This document shows positions 11,301 through 21,582 of a stretch of DNA of 64,000 nucleotides, one piece after another. The first letter of the stretch is position 1; the number at the start of each line of letters is the position of its first letter. The notes under the pieces are model-generated. The model was not told the DNA's origin and made no database searches. It saw only the letters and a program-made list of their open reading frames with translations. The stretch is taken from positions 1,061,477-1,125,476 of the forward strand of contig JXTC01000042.1 in assembly GCA_002914845.1 (NCBI GenBank), read 5' to 3'. Origin of the DNA: Trema orientale (lineage: Eukaryota > Streptophyta > Magnoliopsida > Rosales > Cannabaceae). Position numbers and translations under genes: made by a program.

Positions 11301-13636
11301 CGACATCTGTATCTTTGGAAGCAAATGATTGTGCTAATAACCCTTATGAGACTAATTTTCAGCTAGGAGTAACTAACCTCATCCCCCAAGTTGGCACTGT
11401 TCAGCAGAAGTTTTGTAATCCCGGTATTATTAACCAGTATATCACTTAGGCACTGTGAAATAGGCAACCTCATACAACATTAAGCTTGACTGTGCAACAA
11501 TAATAAGCAATAAAATGCATGTCCAAGCAATCTTTGATTTCCTTTTTTTGAAGACTATCCTTTCCGGCACAGAATAATGCAAGGTCAAAAGTTAGCTCTT
11601 TCAAATACACACTAAAACTAATCTCAAGTGAATTTTAGGCAGACCTTGGCTCCCTCATCTCCAATTGGGTTTCCAGAGAGATCCAGGGTCTTCAACATGA
11701 TGTTTGATTGCAGAATACCATCTAAAGCTTTCAATCCAGTTACAGTTATTCCATTTCCAGCAAAACTTACTCCTTCAAGTGTCTGAAACATGAGAGATAT
11801 ATGATCAGTAAATTCATGAAAAATAATAAGAACGAATTTCATACATTTTCTTCCAAGATTACATTGTTTTCCAATTTTTTAAATCATATCAACAAAGGTA
11901 GTCATTATAACAATAAGCTCACCAACATAAATAACAAAATCATGAAGTCGAAATACATGGACAAAAGCTCTAACCTGATTGTATGCTAACCTGTCTGCAA
12001 GAAAAACTAATCCTTCATCGCCAAAATTGCATCCTGCCAAAAACATGATAAACACAAGTTTTGTCACAATGCATGAACTTTAAAATTTATGTTGGATATA
12101 GGCAACAGCCAACAACTACATACGCTAAACCTATTTTGTTAGCAAAATGAAAGAAAGGTTGCAACTTACGAGGTTAAGTAAAATATCATTACAATGATTT
12201 GAATAAAAACACAAATGTTGAAAGAGCTAACATTGATTTGAATAAGGCCAATGATAAAGAATATTGCATTAAAATCTAAAATTTTAACTAATGATTCAAA
12301 GGTAAATCCATCTACAATTATGCAATCATCAAAACTAACGATATATATCTCGAAAACCTTTAGCTACCAATTTGTCATACCTGACATGTCAACAACACTA
12401 AATGACCTGAGTTCTTTGGCAAATTCATTGAGCTTTTCCTCGGACTCTCTGTCGATCTTTGCTCCAAGCCCTGATAACAAATTTGTACCCGCAGCAAAGG
12501 ACCAATCCAAGCCTTGTTTAGGACTTTTTTGTTCAGCACTGGAAGCCTTACGGGGCTTTGGGACAAGGAGTATCTCCACCACTTTCCACAGAACTGTCAG
12601 CTGAAGATATAAATTAGTACGACCATTGAGAAACCTGACAAGTAAACTTGCTTGTGTTCACCTATTAGACATTAAGGTTAACAGATAAAACATACTCTAA
12701 TTCCAAAGAAGAAACACCTAATTTTGTGTCTCAATACAACAAAACGGATTTGATTCATACAACCATTTTATTTTTTGAAAGTTACTTCCTTAATCAAGAA
12801 TCGAAAAAGAGCACGTACGCAATGCTCATATGTAAGGCTATGTTTACTAATCCGCAACGGACAATAATGGGAATAGAAATAAGGGAACTTTTTTCCCAAT
12901 CCCATCCATTCATGTGTTTACTTGCGCATTTAGGAAATAAATTTTGGTTTATCATCGACATTCTTAGTCAAATTTAAAATTGGGAAGGCATAGCTCAAAG
13001 TTTTGATTCCTCTTCAAACTCTTTCCCATCACGATCTTTTCATTACGGATCAGTAAACATGCCCCTAAAAGTGTATACTTTCAATCACTATAAAGTAGAA
13101 TACGCTCTAATCAATGATCATTCAACTCAATCAATTTCAAAGATTAAACAAGTCTCATCGAAAATGAAATCAAACTGTTCGCCCGAAACAAATTACCAAA
13201 AGTGACGGCCAAGAACAAGCCGGCGGGAACCACAAAGGAGGCGACTTGCTTCACCGGAGCAGCAGGAAACGACGAGCTCTGGCTCTGAGTCTGACGATAG
13301 ACCCTCCGACCACCGGAAACCGGCCTCCTCGAGCCTCCTCCGTCAGAAGAAGCAGAGACTTTGACCACTAAGGTTCTGAACCTGAAGCCCCTCCTCCTGA
13401 GCGATAGAGCGGCGGGCAACAAAGCGGCATGACCAAAGCTTCGGAGCTGTGGCGGTCTCTGGTGGTGCGAGTGGGGACGCAGTGAAACCTGAGAGCCAGA
13501 AAACGACAATAAAATGAGAAGCTTTGTTGGAGAAAATGAATGGAAACGACAGAAGAAGAGGAGTGGAAAGAGAGAGAAAGAGAGAGTTTGTTACCTTGGG
13601 ATGAGAGCAGAGGGAAATGGCGGAAGTGGAAGCCAT
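8367..13636 (-). CDS. EMB2004: EMB2004-like leucine-rich-repeat (RNase-inhibitor type) plastid protein
   Basis: Eighteen exons: 13636-13595, 13488-13197, 12593-12381, 12033-11975, 11782-11645, 11452-11378, 11242-11159, 11062-11001, 10794-10725, 10581-10506, 10400-10270, 9559-9500, 9372-9298, 9183-9079, 8980-8885, 8793-8713, 8632-8531, 8435-8367. Together they give 609 residues in one frame. The N-terminus (about 1-60) is Ser/Arg-rich with a plastid-transit look (TLVVKVSAS). About 96-119 forms a membrane helix (VVPAGLFLAVTFVLWKVV). From about 140 to 590 there are RNase-inhibitor-type LRRs, each with an LDLSGNxIGDEGA-like core; most exons hold one repeat. Length, layout and repeats match Arabidopsis EMB2004 (At1g10510), an embryo-essential RNI-like protein of unknown biochemical role. 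The symbol rests on recalled family resemblance, not a search. Intron 2 contains a MITE and intron 8 a duplicated splice donor. Confidence 0.88.
10913..11009 (-). repeat. 50-base tandem duplication carrying a second copy of the exon 8 splice donor
   Basis: Two near-identical units (about 10913-10962 and 10963-11009) contain TTATATTACAAGAGAGAAAA followed by the complement of an ACTTAA|GTAAGTGG donor. The unit next to exon 8 provides the donor used in the gene model (exon end 11001); the other supplies a decoy with an equally good GTAAGTGG. Confidence 0.8.
12836..13064. mobile_element. MITE in intron 2 of the EMB2004-like gene
   Basis: The inverted ends are GGCTATGTTTACTAATCCG on the left and, reverse-complemented, GGCATGTTTACTGATCCG on the right. 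The interior is AT-rich with no open frame. The ends resemble those of plant MITEs that begin GG(C)xATGTTT, but no clean target duplication could be fixed. Confidence 0.6.
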
Positions 13637-13926
13637 GGGTGCATAGGGAGAGTGTGAGGCAGTGCGCTTGGTTTTGATAAAAAATGGATGGATGGTCAGA
13701 GCGGCGGATCTCCCTCTCCCGGAATGTTCGGATTTGTCTCCAACTCTCTCTCGATACGAGACTAGTCAGTAATCACCATAGTCTATCATCAGTTACCACC
13801 AGTGGGAGTGGGAGGGAGGGAGTGCCCCCATGCCCAACTCTCGAACGCTCCGGAATTTTCAATTGGGCTGGTTGGTTTTTTGGATTTGGATCAAGTCGGC
13901 CCAATAATTGGGCCTTGTTCATTATT

Positions 13927-14211
13927 TGAGGAGAAAATGACATGGATGTGACTCACTTGTGCCAAAATGACTATTTGTACATGTTTTGGAAAAAAATGAC
14001 ATTTTTAGGAGTATCAAGGACTTCCTAACTATAGATCAAGATCTTCTTGACCATAAAAAAATCGTTATTTAAGACTTTTTCATGACCAAGAGAGCTTCTT
14101 GAGCATAAGTTAAGATATATTTGACACTCCTAAAAAAGTCATTTTTAAAAAAAGGTACCAAAAAAGGTCATTTTCGCCCAAATTAGTCACACTTATGTCC
14201 TTTTCTCTTAT
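13927..14211. mobile_element. Foldback MITE, family C, copy 1
   Basis: The left arm begins near GAGAAAATGACATGGATG and the right arm ends near ATGTCCTTTTCTCTTA. The arms (about 85 bases each) are inverted copies with shared words such as AAAATGACATTTTTAGGAGTxTC. It lies directly upstream of the EMB2004-like gene's first exon. It is non-coding. Confidence 0.7.
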
Positions 14212-14260
14212 TTTATTTGACTCATCCACTACATTAGAGTCTTTTAGTGGCACAAAACAA

Positions 14261-15116
14261 GAGAGAAAATGACATTGGTGTGACTTACTTGGGCCAAAAT
14301 GGTTTTTTTGTGTATTTTTCTAAAAATGACATTTTTAGGAGTGTCAATGGCGTCTTGACTTAAGATCAGGAACTTTTGGACTATGAAAAAATCCTAAATG
14401 GAGATGGCAATTTTATCCACTAACCTGTTTACTCGCGGATACCTGACCTTAATAGGGCGAGTAATACTCGATTTTTCGGGTAAATGGGGCAAGTACGAAT
14501 AATAGTTTTTAAAAAAAAAAAAAACACGTGATTCTGGTACGGGCTTAGGATTACCCGCCCCACGTACATGACTTATTAGTTATATATAAAAAATAAACAA
14601 GTATATATTAATTATATATTAATAATTTATGTAAAATACACATAAATAAATATGTATATATAAAAATTAGTGGTATTATTGAAGTATTACTAATTTTAGT
14701 ATATGATATTATCATTAGATTTCTTTTTTTCTTTAAATTCATCTTTCTTTTTTTATTTTTCAAATTATGTAAATAATATTTTTTTAATTTTTTACCAGGT
14801 ATAGGTTCCCGCGGGTACCTACCTACCCGTGCGAGAAAGACTTAAACCCACTTTGCCTCCTTAAATAGGTAAATAGGACGGGTATGTGTTCAGTTTTTTC
14901 CTATAGGTACGGGGGCGGGATAGACATATCCGCTCCGAACCCGATGCGTTGTCAGTCTTGGTCCTAAATAATAGTTTTTTCATTCTCAAAAGGTCTTGAC
15001 ATATGGTCAACAAGTCATTGACACTTCTAAAAATGTCTTAAAATGTCATTTTTAGGAAAAAAAATGTATAAAAAAATTATTTCGGCCCAAGTTAGTCCTA
15101 TCTATGTCATTTTCTC
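14261..15116. mobile_element. Foldback MITE, family C, copy 2, split by an hAT-like insertion
   Basis: The outer arms (about 14261-14399 and 14962-15116) match copy 1: GAGAAAATGACATTGGTGTG on the left and, inverted, the same family words ending TATGTCATTTTCTC on the right. The centre is interrupted at 14400-14961 by another element flanked by an 8-base duplication. Removing the insert and one duplication leaves a foldback of the same size as copy 1. Confidence 0.7.
14400..14961. mobile_element. Non-autonomous hAT-like element, copy 1 (8-base target duplication TCCTAAAT)
   Basis: Flanked by TCCTAAAT at 14392-14399 and 14962-14969. The left end reads GGAGATGGCAATTTT; the inverted right end reads CCAAGACTGACAACG. 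The interior has patches of GCGGGTA/TACCCGC words (for example CCCGCGGGTACCTACC) separated by AT-rich DNA. Eight-base duplications and GATGGCAA-type ends fit hAT transposons. No transposase is present. It shares style with 16489-17020 and 36672-36936. Confidence 0.7.
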
Positions 15117-15370
15117 AAATAAAAAAGAGGATGTTATAGGCTTTGTATGGTTATAATTCGAAACAATTGAAAACTACATGCCTTGTTGCTTCCCTTGACA
15201 AATACCAAGTGAGTTTAAAATCGAAACCCATCCAATCTAATCCAATTAGATTTTTAACTTTAACACCAATTTATCATGAGTTGATATCAAATCGGAATTG
15301 AACTAGATTTAGTTGGTGATCTAATTATATTGGATAATTTTAACAGGGTCAATTGGCAAAAAAATCCTCT
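14970..15370. repeat. Left member of an old direct block duplication
   Basis: About 14970-15370 resembles about 17055-17470 in the same order. Shared stretches include the family C MITE right arm (GACACTTCTAAAAATxTC and CCCAAGTTAGTC) and then ATGGTTAxAATTCxAAACAA, TTGACAAATxCxAAxTxAGT and CCxATCCAATCxAAT. The identity covers non-MITE flank too, so this is a segmental duplication and not merely two insertions. Confidence 0.6.
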
Positions 15371-16488
15371 TTTACAATACATATTTGAAAAAAGGCCTAT
15401 ATTTTTAATTAATTTGCAAAGTTTCTCGACAATGCTCAGCTTTACTCAACTACGTTCAATACCATACCCGACAATGTAAAATGACTATTTTGCAAAGAGT
15501 TTTAAAACTTATGCCTTTGTTCAAAATTCACTTTTAAATTGTTCATTCCTCCAAAATTTTCTTTTTAGAATAGCAATTCATATTGTTATGTCGAGGCATA
15601 TGTATAATGTCCAATTACCAAACCTGAATACGGCTCGTTTATTATTCGTCATTGTTTATAAACCTATATGCAGAACACTAAATAAACAGTTTAACCCATT
15701 AACGGCACATTTAACATGTTATTTAAACATATCATATTTAACAAAAAATAGTATTCGACAAAGAATATAATTAGGTCTTATTTACTTCTTTGAGTCATAA
15801 TTTCGCTTTCAGTTATGGTTACCAAATTGTATGCTTTGCATGTCACTCATTTCTATTTAAATTTAATAGATTGTGAAAAAAATATCATTACTGCAATAAT
15901 TGCATAAGTCTTGGTATTCAGTAGTCTACTGTGTAAGTTGAAAATTCGAAGTCTCATTATTGACTTGCGAGAATTATTATTGTAATAATTATATAATTCA
16001 TGGGACATTACTATATAAGTTGAAAGTCTGATTTCAAAGTGGTACAATGAATATAATTCAGGGATTATTATTATTATTAATCCTTGAATTGAGGAGATTT
16101 GATTTTATATAGTAAGCTTTCAAAATAATTGGAAAATATTGGATTTTAAATTTGTTTGAAAAATCTCGAATTTATTTAGATATCATTTTTGAAAATAATT
16201 AGAAAAGTATTACTTTACACTAATTGATGAGATATTGAAGTAATCGGTCAAGTTATCTAGGTAACAAAACTAGTTACCCTAAACAACCCAATTGGTTACC
16301 TCAAGTACTACTGAAAAAAATATTAAATCTGGATGAAAAGTGGTATTTTTAAAAAAACTTGAAAAGTGATATTTTTTGGAAAAAAAAAACTTCAAAAAAT
16401 GAATTTTTTAAAATCCATCCAAGATTTTTAAAAAATTCAGCTAATCTTGGATTTTTCGATTTTTTTGGGCTTTATGCCAAGATTTTTG
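15371..16488. other. AT-rich spacer
   Basis: No gene or clear element. It contains long A/T-rich runs, and open frames up to about 64 codons without recognisable product. Confidence 0.5.
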
Positions 16489-17020
16489 TAGAGATGTCAA
16501 TGCGGGTCGGGCTTTGTGGACCAGCCCACATTCAGAAAAAAAAAGTATGTAGGCCTGGGCTGGCCCGTTACATATAGTAAGGATCGTGCTGGGCCTTAGT
16601 CATAAGCCCACGGGCTTGGCCTGTCTCGACCCACATTTAGTCATTCTATATATAATTTAAAACATGTTTCTTAATTAAAATTTTAAAAAATCTTGATTAA
16701 ATATTTTTATTTATATACTTTTAATGTTATTCATTTACTTATTTTTGTTTATTTTCAATTTATTCAAATTTTAAAAGAATATGAATAGATTTTAGACCTA
16801 TATTTGATATTTTAAAACATAGAATAACAACGAAATTAGGCCCACATTGTGGCTTATATTTCGGCCCGTATAGGCATAACCCACTTAGGCCCGCATTAAA
16901 TGTAAGTTGGGTATATGGGCCGTGCCAGGCTGGCGCATATTTTAAGTGGCCAGGTCTAGACACGGTACAAAACCCGCATGGACTTATCCAATGACCGGCC
17001 TGACCTACTTTATATCTCTA
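16489..17020. mobile_element. Non-autonomous hAT-like element, copy 2 (8-base target duplication GATTTTTG)
   Basis: Flanked by GATTTTTG at 16481-16488 and 17021-17028. The ends are TAGAGATGTCAATGCGGG on the left and, inverted, TAGAGATATAAAGTAGG on the right. Both sides of the interior are rich in GGGCC/GGCCC words (GGCTGGCCCGTTAC, GGCCCGTATAGGC), with an AT-rich centre. No transposase. The duplication and TAGAGxT ends fit the hAT superfamily. Confidence 0.78.
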
Positions 17021-17054
17021 GATTTTTGTAAGAAGTCATACTGAAAAACTCATA

Positions 17055-17470
17055 AAAATATCATAAATAATATTTTTTTTTTCAGTAAGTACTTGACTAT
17101 AAGTCAAAGCGTTCTCGACACTTCTAAAAATATCATTTTAAAATAAATTCACAAAAATGTCAACCCAAGTTAGTCTGATCCATGTATCTACTACACTACA
17201 CTCTTTTTCCTCGTCCGAAACAAAAGTGGAAACTAGGCCTCATATGGTTAAAATTCAAAACAAATTAATAGAGAACTACCCGCCTTATTGATTTCTTTGA
17301 CAAATGCAAAATAAGTGTAAAACCGAAAATTGAAACCTATCCAATCCAATTAGCCTTTTAATTTTCAAATTCAATCTGATTCATTGTAAGTTGGATATTT
17401 GATTGAAATTGGATTGGATTAGATTTGAGTAGTTATCCAAATATATTAGATAATTTACTCACTCGTATAT
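17055..17470. repeat. Right member of the old direct block duplication
   Basis: This is the partner of about 14970-15370, including a degenerate right arm of MITE family C at about 17094-17192. Many small differences show that the duplication is not recent. Confidence 0.55.
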
Positions 17471-18401
17471 AAAACTGCTAAGGCCTTTTTTTTTTTTTTT
17501 AAAGAACTTAAATAAAGTCCAAGGCCAAATCATAAATACTTAGCTACAAAATTTTATTTATGAAGTATTCTCTCTCTCTCTCTTTTGTCAGAGTAATGGA
17601 AAGACAAAATTAAGCAAAAGTCTTCCTTTTTTCCCCCCTTAGACGAGAGGAAATACAAAACCATTTTATTTGATGGAAAACTTGTATATCTGAAAATATT
17701 AAAAGAATCCCTAGAATTACATATTTTGTTAGGGTTATTGTTGGGTTTCTAGTTGTCTTTTTTTTTTTTTAAGATTTTGAAATCCTATTAAATTGAGCTC
17801 AAAATAGTCATTTTATCAAAATTTGTATGCAAAATGACTCATATAGTCTTGGGCATTAACTTTGAATAAAAATGACATACCCCTCTCTCTCTTCTAATTC
17901 ATACAATAACGGCAAATGAGTCATTCGTTGGCTAATTTTAATCAAATCGTTGATTCCAATCCAATTTGATTGGATTTTAAAATCTAAAATTTTAATTTGT
18001 TATAACTGGAAACTCGATTTTTTTTTCGCTAAAACCGTTATTTGTTATAACATATTATGGATTTAAATCATTAACAAATAGGCTCCTCAATATCATACAA
18101 TTTAGGGGGAAAATGTGAAAAGATAAAAATATCCTAAATTAATAATAACCCTTACTATAATAACCCTTACTTACAATTTTTTTTCCCTTTCTAATATAAT
18201 TCAAGATTTTTTATTTTAAAAAATTATTTATTTTTATATTAAAAAACAACATCATTATTACATTGATAAGAGATTAGGTGTTATTTAGTAAGGACATTTT
18301 TCGTTGTTTCTTTCCTAAATCAGATCGTATCGAGTGGTAAATTTGATAAATATGTTTAATTTGAGGCTTTGTTATAGCAGAAATATAATATATATATATA
18401 T
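17471..18401. other. AT-rich spacer with a short CT microsatellite
   Basis: No gene is supported. A CT repeat lies at about 17571-17583, and several T homopolymers are present. There is no open frame of note. Confidence 0.5.
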
Positions 18402-18646
18402 GGAGGTTGTTAATCCAGTAGGTATTTTTTTCCCCTATCTATAGGTATTTATTTTTTTAGCTGTTGGATCATAATCTAACGACTACTATAATTTGGATAG
18501 TTGAGGGAAAAAAATAATAAAAATAAATAATAATATTTTTCTCTCTCCCACTTTTATCATAAAAAGACGTGTACGATGAATTTTAATTGGACAAAATAAT
18601 ATCTATCGATAGGTAAAAAAAAAATACTTACTGGATTGGTGCCCCC
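18402..18646. mobile_element. Foldback MITE, family D, inserted in a TA-rich tract
   Basis: The inverted ends are GGAGGTTGTTAATCCAGTAG on the left and, inverted, GGGGGCACCAATCCAGTAAG on the right, followed on both arms by GTATTTTTTT and a CTATCxATAG word. Total length is 245 bases. Both flanks are TATATATA-type DNA, so the exact target duplication cannot be fixed. It is non-coding. Confidence 0.72.
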
Positions 18647-20010
18647 AATAATATATATATATAGATATATTAGGGATTCTTTGCAAAATATATCTTTGGC
18701 ATAATGTATTTTAGAAAATATACCTCTTTTAATAATTTTTTATTTTGGTAAACTTTATTAAGTTTTAAATTATTGTAAATACAAAAATGCCCCTGGTACT
18801 TCTCTTATCAATGATTCACATTCCGACTAGACAGAGGAGATCGAGTTACTAGACGCATTGTCTGGTGCCTTTTGATACTCATGTCTAGCGCTCCTGACAC
18901 AATATCTAACTCATAATATTCAAATGATGATCCAGCTCTAGCTAGATAATATGAGTCGAGTTACTAGACACATTATCTAGCATTGCTCGATACTTATGTT
19001 TAGCGCTAAACATTCAATTTTTTTTTCCTTCTGGTAGAGTTACTAGATACTCTTTTTAGTACTCGACACAATTGACTTAAGCGTATATAAGTCCTTTTGC
19101 ACTTTCTTTTTAGAAGGGGTGTAGTCACCTAAACTATTGGGAGATTTGTATTTTCTAAAATTGACTATAGAAAGAATTATTATTTTTTTTTATAAGAAAG
19201 AGTGTATTTTACCCAATTTTCCGGTATATACTAGGTGGTTCTTTTAATAATTATAGATATACATGATTTTCAGTCAAAATTAAACAAATCGCCGAGTTTC
19301 AATGAAAATTTCCCAACAAGAGTATTATGGGTGATTCTTTCTCATAGGTTTCCTATTGGAGGGTACCTTTACCAATTAATAGATAGATTGTCCATAGTTC
19401 TATCATAGCAGCTTCTTCAAGCCTGTCTTTGGTCTATTCGTACTCTGAATTGAGGTGTACATTGTTATCGAACTTTTGAATAATTTTTTCAAACATTATT
19501 CTTATTAAATTATCTATGCTCTTTAAGTTAAGATGTTGTGCAAAACAAATGCAATTTTAAGATTAAATGATTTTTTTTTAAATTTTTTCACATATTAATG
19601 TTCTAGAAGTTAGTTTTTTTTTTTTTTTTTTGAGTGACAAAACACAGTTAAGATGCCTTTTCCAATTGACAAACAACGACTTTATCCAACTAGAATAAAA
19701 TAAATTAATAAAGTACAATAAATTGTATGATCGATAGTGTCTAAACGAAAACAAACAGTATACTTTATAGAAAATAAATCATTGACTTTCAAAAAATAAA
19801 TAAATAAATAGATACATATTGGCCAACTTCACCTCCATGTTGGAGTTGGGCCCTGATCTCAATCATGCCGTGTTGATCCGATCAACTCATATCTTATTGT
19901 AAGGTCATGTATGGCTATGTATGCAATCCAATGCTAAAGAAAGCCTTAAAATTAATACTGTATTTAGTAATTCGAAAAGGAGATTGAAATTGTGACAAAT
20001 CTATCACTTT
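18647..20010. other. AT-rich spacer with an internal imperfect repeat
   Basis: Two related stretches of about 55 bases (about 18843-18898 and 18959-19012) share GAGTTACTAGAC and ATCTAGC/TGTCTAGCGCT words. Long T runs occur near 19617. No coding region is supported. Confidence 0.45.
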
Positions 20011-20018
20011 AGAAACAA

Positions 20019-20314
20019 TGGTAATCGTTGTTATCCGGGGGCAAGAGGTCCCGGATTCGAACATAGGTGGCTCTTTCGGGAGTCTTAAATGTGAGAGTAC
20101 CTACCTGCCAGCCTATGCCCGATCCTCTACCCTGGGTGCCGTTACTGCTAGTAGCTCGGCTAGGGTCAGGTGACTCACTCTACCGTTCGGTGGTGGCGGC
20201 CTAAAAGGTCTTGGGGGATATTCCTGAGCGAGGTTGGAGCTCCTATGGTCACGCTCAAAGAGGGTTGCCACGCTGGTCGCCCTCTCCTCCCCTTTTCGTT
20301 ATAAAAAAAAAAAA
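20019..20314 (+). mobile_element. tRNA-derived SINE with poly-A tail
   Basis: A GC-richer, 296-base unit starts TGGTAATCGTTG, carries a B-box-like word (GATTCGAAC, within CCCGGATTCGAACATAGG), and ends in a poly-A tail. It is flanked by an 8-base direct repeat, AGAAACAA, at 20011-20018 and 20315-20322. Its composition and layout (Pol III-type promoter words near the 5' end, no open frame, A tail, target duplication) fit a plant SINE. The specific SINE family is not known to me. Confidence 0.75.
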
Positions 20315-20709
20315 AGAAACAAAATTATGAGATGCGAGAATTTTTATTATTATTTTTTTGTTCCCCTAATTCCGTTTACTTGTAAGTTGCATCAATGCGC
20401 AAATTTAGTAGGAAACATCAAGACTTTGATCATCTCGCCAAGCCTGCGAATGTAGTACATATCTTAGCATAGTATCGTACAAGTTCTAGTACAGTTGATA
20501 ATTCAAAAAAAAAAAAATGAAAGTTCATTTTTCTCTTTCTTTTATTCCAAATTTGAATTGTCTTACCTTTTTCGCTTGATTTTATTAATATTTATTAGGT
20601 TAATTAGAAAAATTAATAATTGATTGTCAAATGGTAGTACGGATTCTACTAGCCGCAATCCTTGCCATTTGCCAATAAATTAGAAAGCTTATAACCGTCC
20701 AAAACTTAT

Positions 20710-20727
20710 CCAATCACATTATAAAAA
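20710..20727 (+). promoter_or_regulatory. CCAAT and TATA boxes of the small secreted peptide gene
   Basis: CCAAT (20710-20714) is followed by TATAAAAA (20720-20727), about 100 bases upstream of the ATG at 20827. Position and sequence fit a plant core promoter with a leader of about 75 bases. Confidence 0.6.
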
Positions 20728-20826
20728 CCCGTTAGTGGCAATACACAAGCAAATACACATTACATACCCCAAAAGAAATTCTCCTGAGACCAAAAACTAA
20801 GGCCAAATATCTATCAATAGAGAGAA

Positions 20827-21048
20827 ATGGCTTATCAGGTGAGATGTGCTTATTTAATTGCTTGTTTGGCCCTGTTTTTCATGGTGGCTGCTGCTCACGA
20901 AGGCCATGACCACAACATGCCTGGAATGGCAGGAATGGCTCCATCGCCTGAACCTGGACACGATCACAATGGAAACCACGGCAGCTTCGCATATCCATCG
21001 TTAATGGTTGGAATTTTGGCTCTCATTTTCCCATTTCTTGGATTCTAG
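20827..21048 (+). CDS. Small secreted His/Met-rich peptide with probable GPI anchor
   Basis: Single exon, 73 residues. Residues 1-23 form a signal peptide ending in AAA. The predicted mature part begins HEGHDHNMPGMAGMAPSPEP and continues GHDHNGNHGS, so almost half of its residues are His, Met, Gly or Pro. The last 20 residues are hydrophobic (FAYPSLMVGILALIFPFLGF), as in a GPI-attachment signal. The SPEP/PG stretch resembles arabinogalactan peptides. The HEGHDH and MPGMAGM words resemble the metal-binding N-termini of copper transporters, so copper or zinc binding at the cell surface is possible but unproven. The gene has a CCAAT/TATA promoter and a clear stop. I know no exact named homologue. 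Confidence 0.72.
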   Translation: MAYQVRCAYLIACLALFFMVAAAHEGHDHNMPGMAGMAPSPEPGHDHNGNHGSFAYPSLMVGILALIFPFLGF

Positions 21049-21438
21049 AAAAGGGTCTTAGCCATTTTCTTTGTTATTCTCTTCCAAAGGTTGTGTTTGT
21101 CTTAGTTCACTTTGAATAATGACGACTATACATGTATATGACTTACATGTCGTGACAGTTTCTGTTACGTTACATCATTTTTTCTGAAATTGGTTTTTGA
21201 TCTTGATCTTTCTTTGATGTTATTTCCATTCTATGATGTGATCTTAGTCAAACACTATTGATATGTATACAATTTTTATGAATACAAGGGAATGAATTGG
21301 GTTTTGGTTTACATGGATTATACATGTTGTACATTTTATATACCAGATCACATGTTCTGCAATATATTAGTTTGTTCATCTGTTAAATCCCAAAACATTA
21401 TCATGTGGACTTCTTTAAAGATTACCCTTTTGTCCCAG

Positions 21439-21582
21439 TAAGAAGATAGATCAACAGATAAAAAGGAGATTTGAATATGAGAAGAATAATTAAATATGTA
21501 CAATGATCACTAAGAAGATAGATCAATAGATAAAAAGGAGATTTGAATTTGAGAAGAATAATTAAATATGTGTAATGATCTA
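21439..21582 (-). repeat. 72-base tandem duplication reaching the stop codon of the ILR1-like gene
   Basis: Two units (21439-21510 and 21511-21582) are almost identical, both containing AGAAGATAGATCAAxAGATA and GAGAAGAATAATTAAATATG. They lie in the 3' untranslated region of the minus-strand hydrolase gene; the inner unit ends at its TAG stop. Confidence 0.85.
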
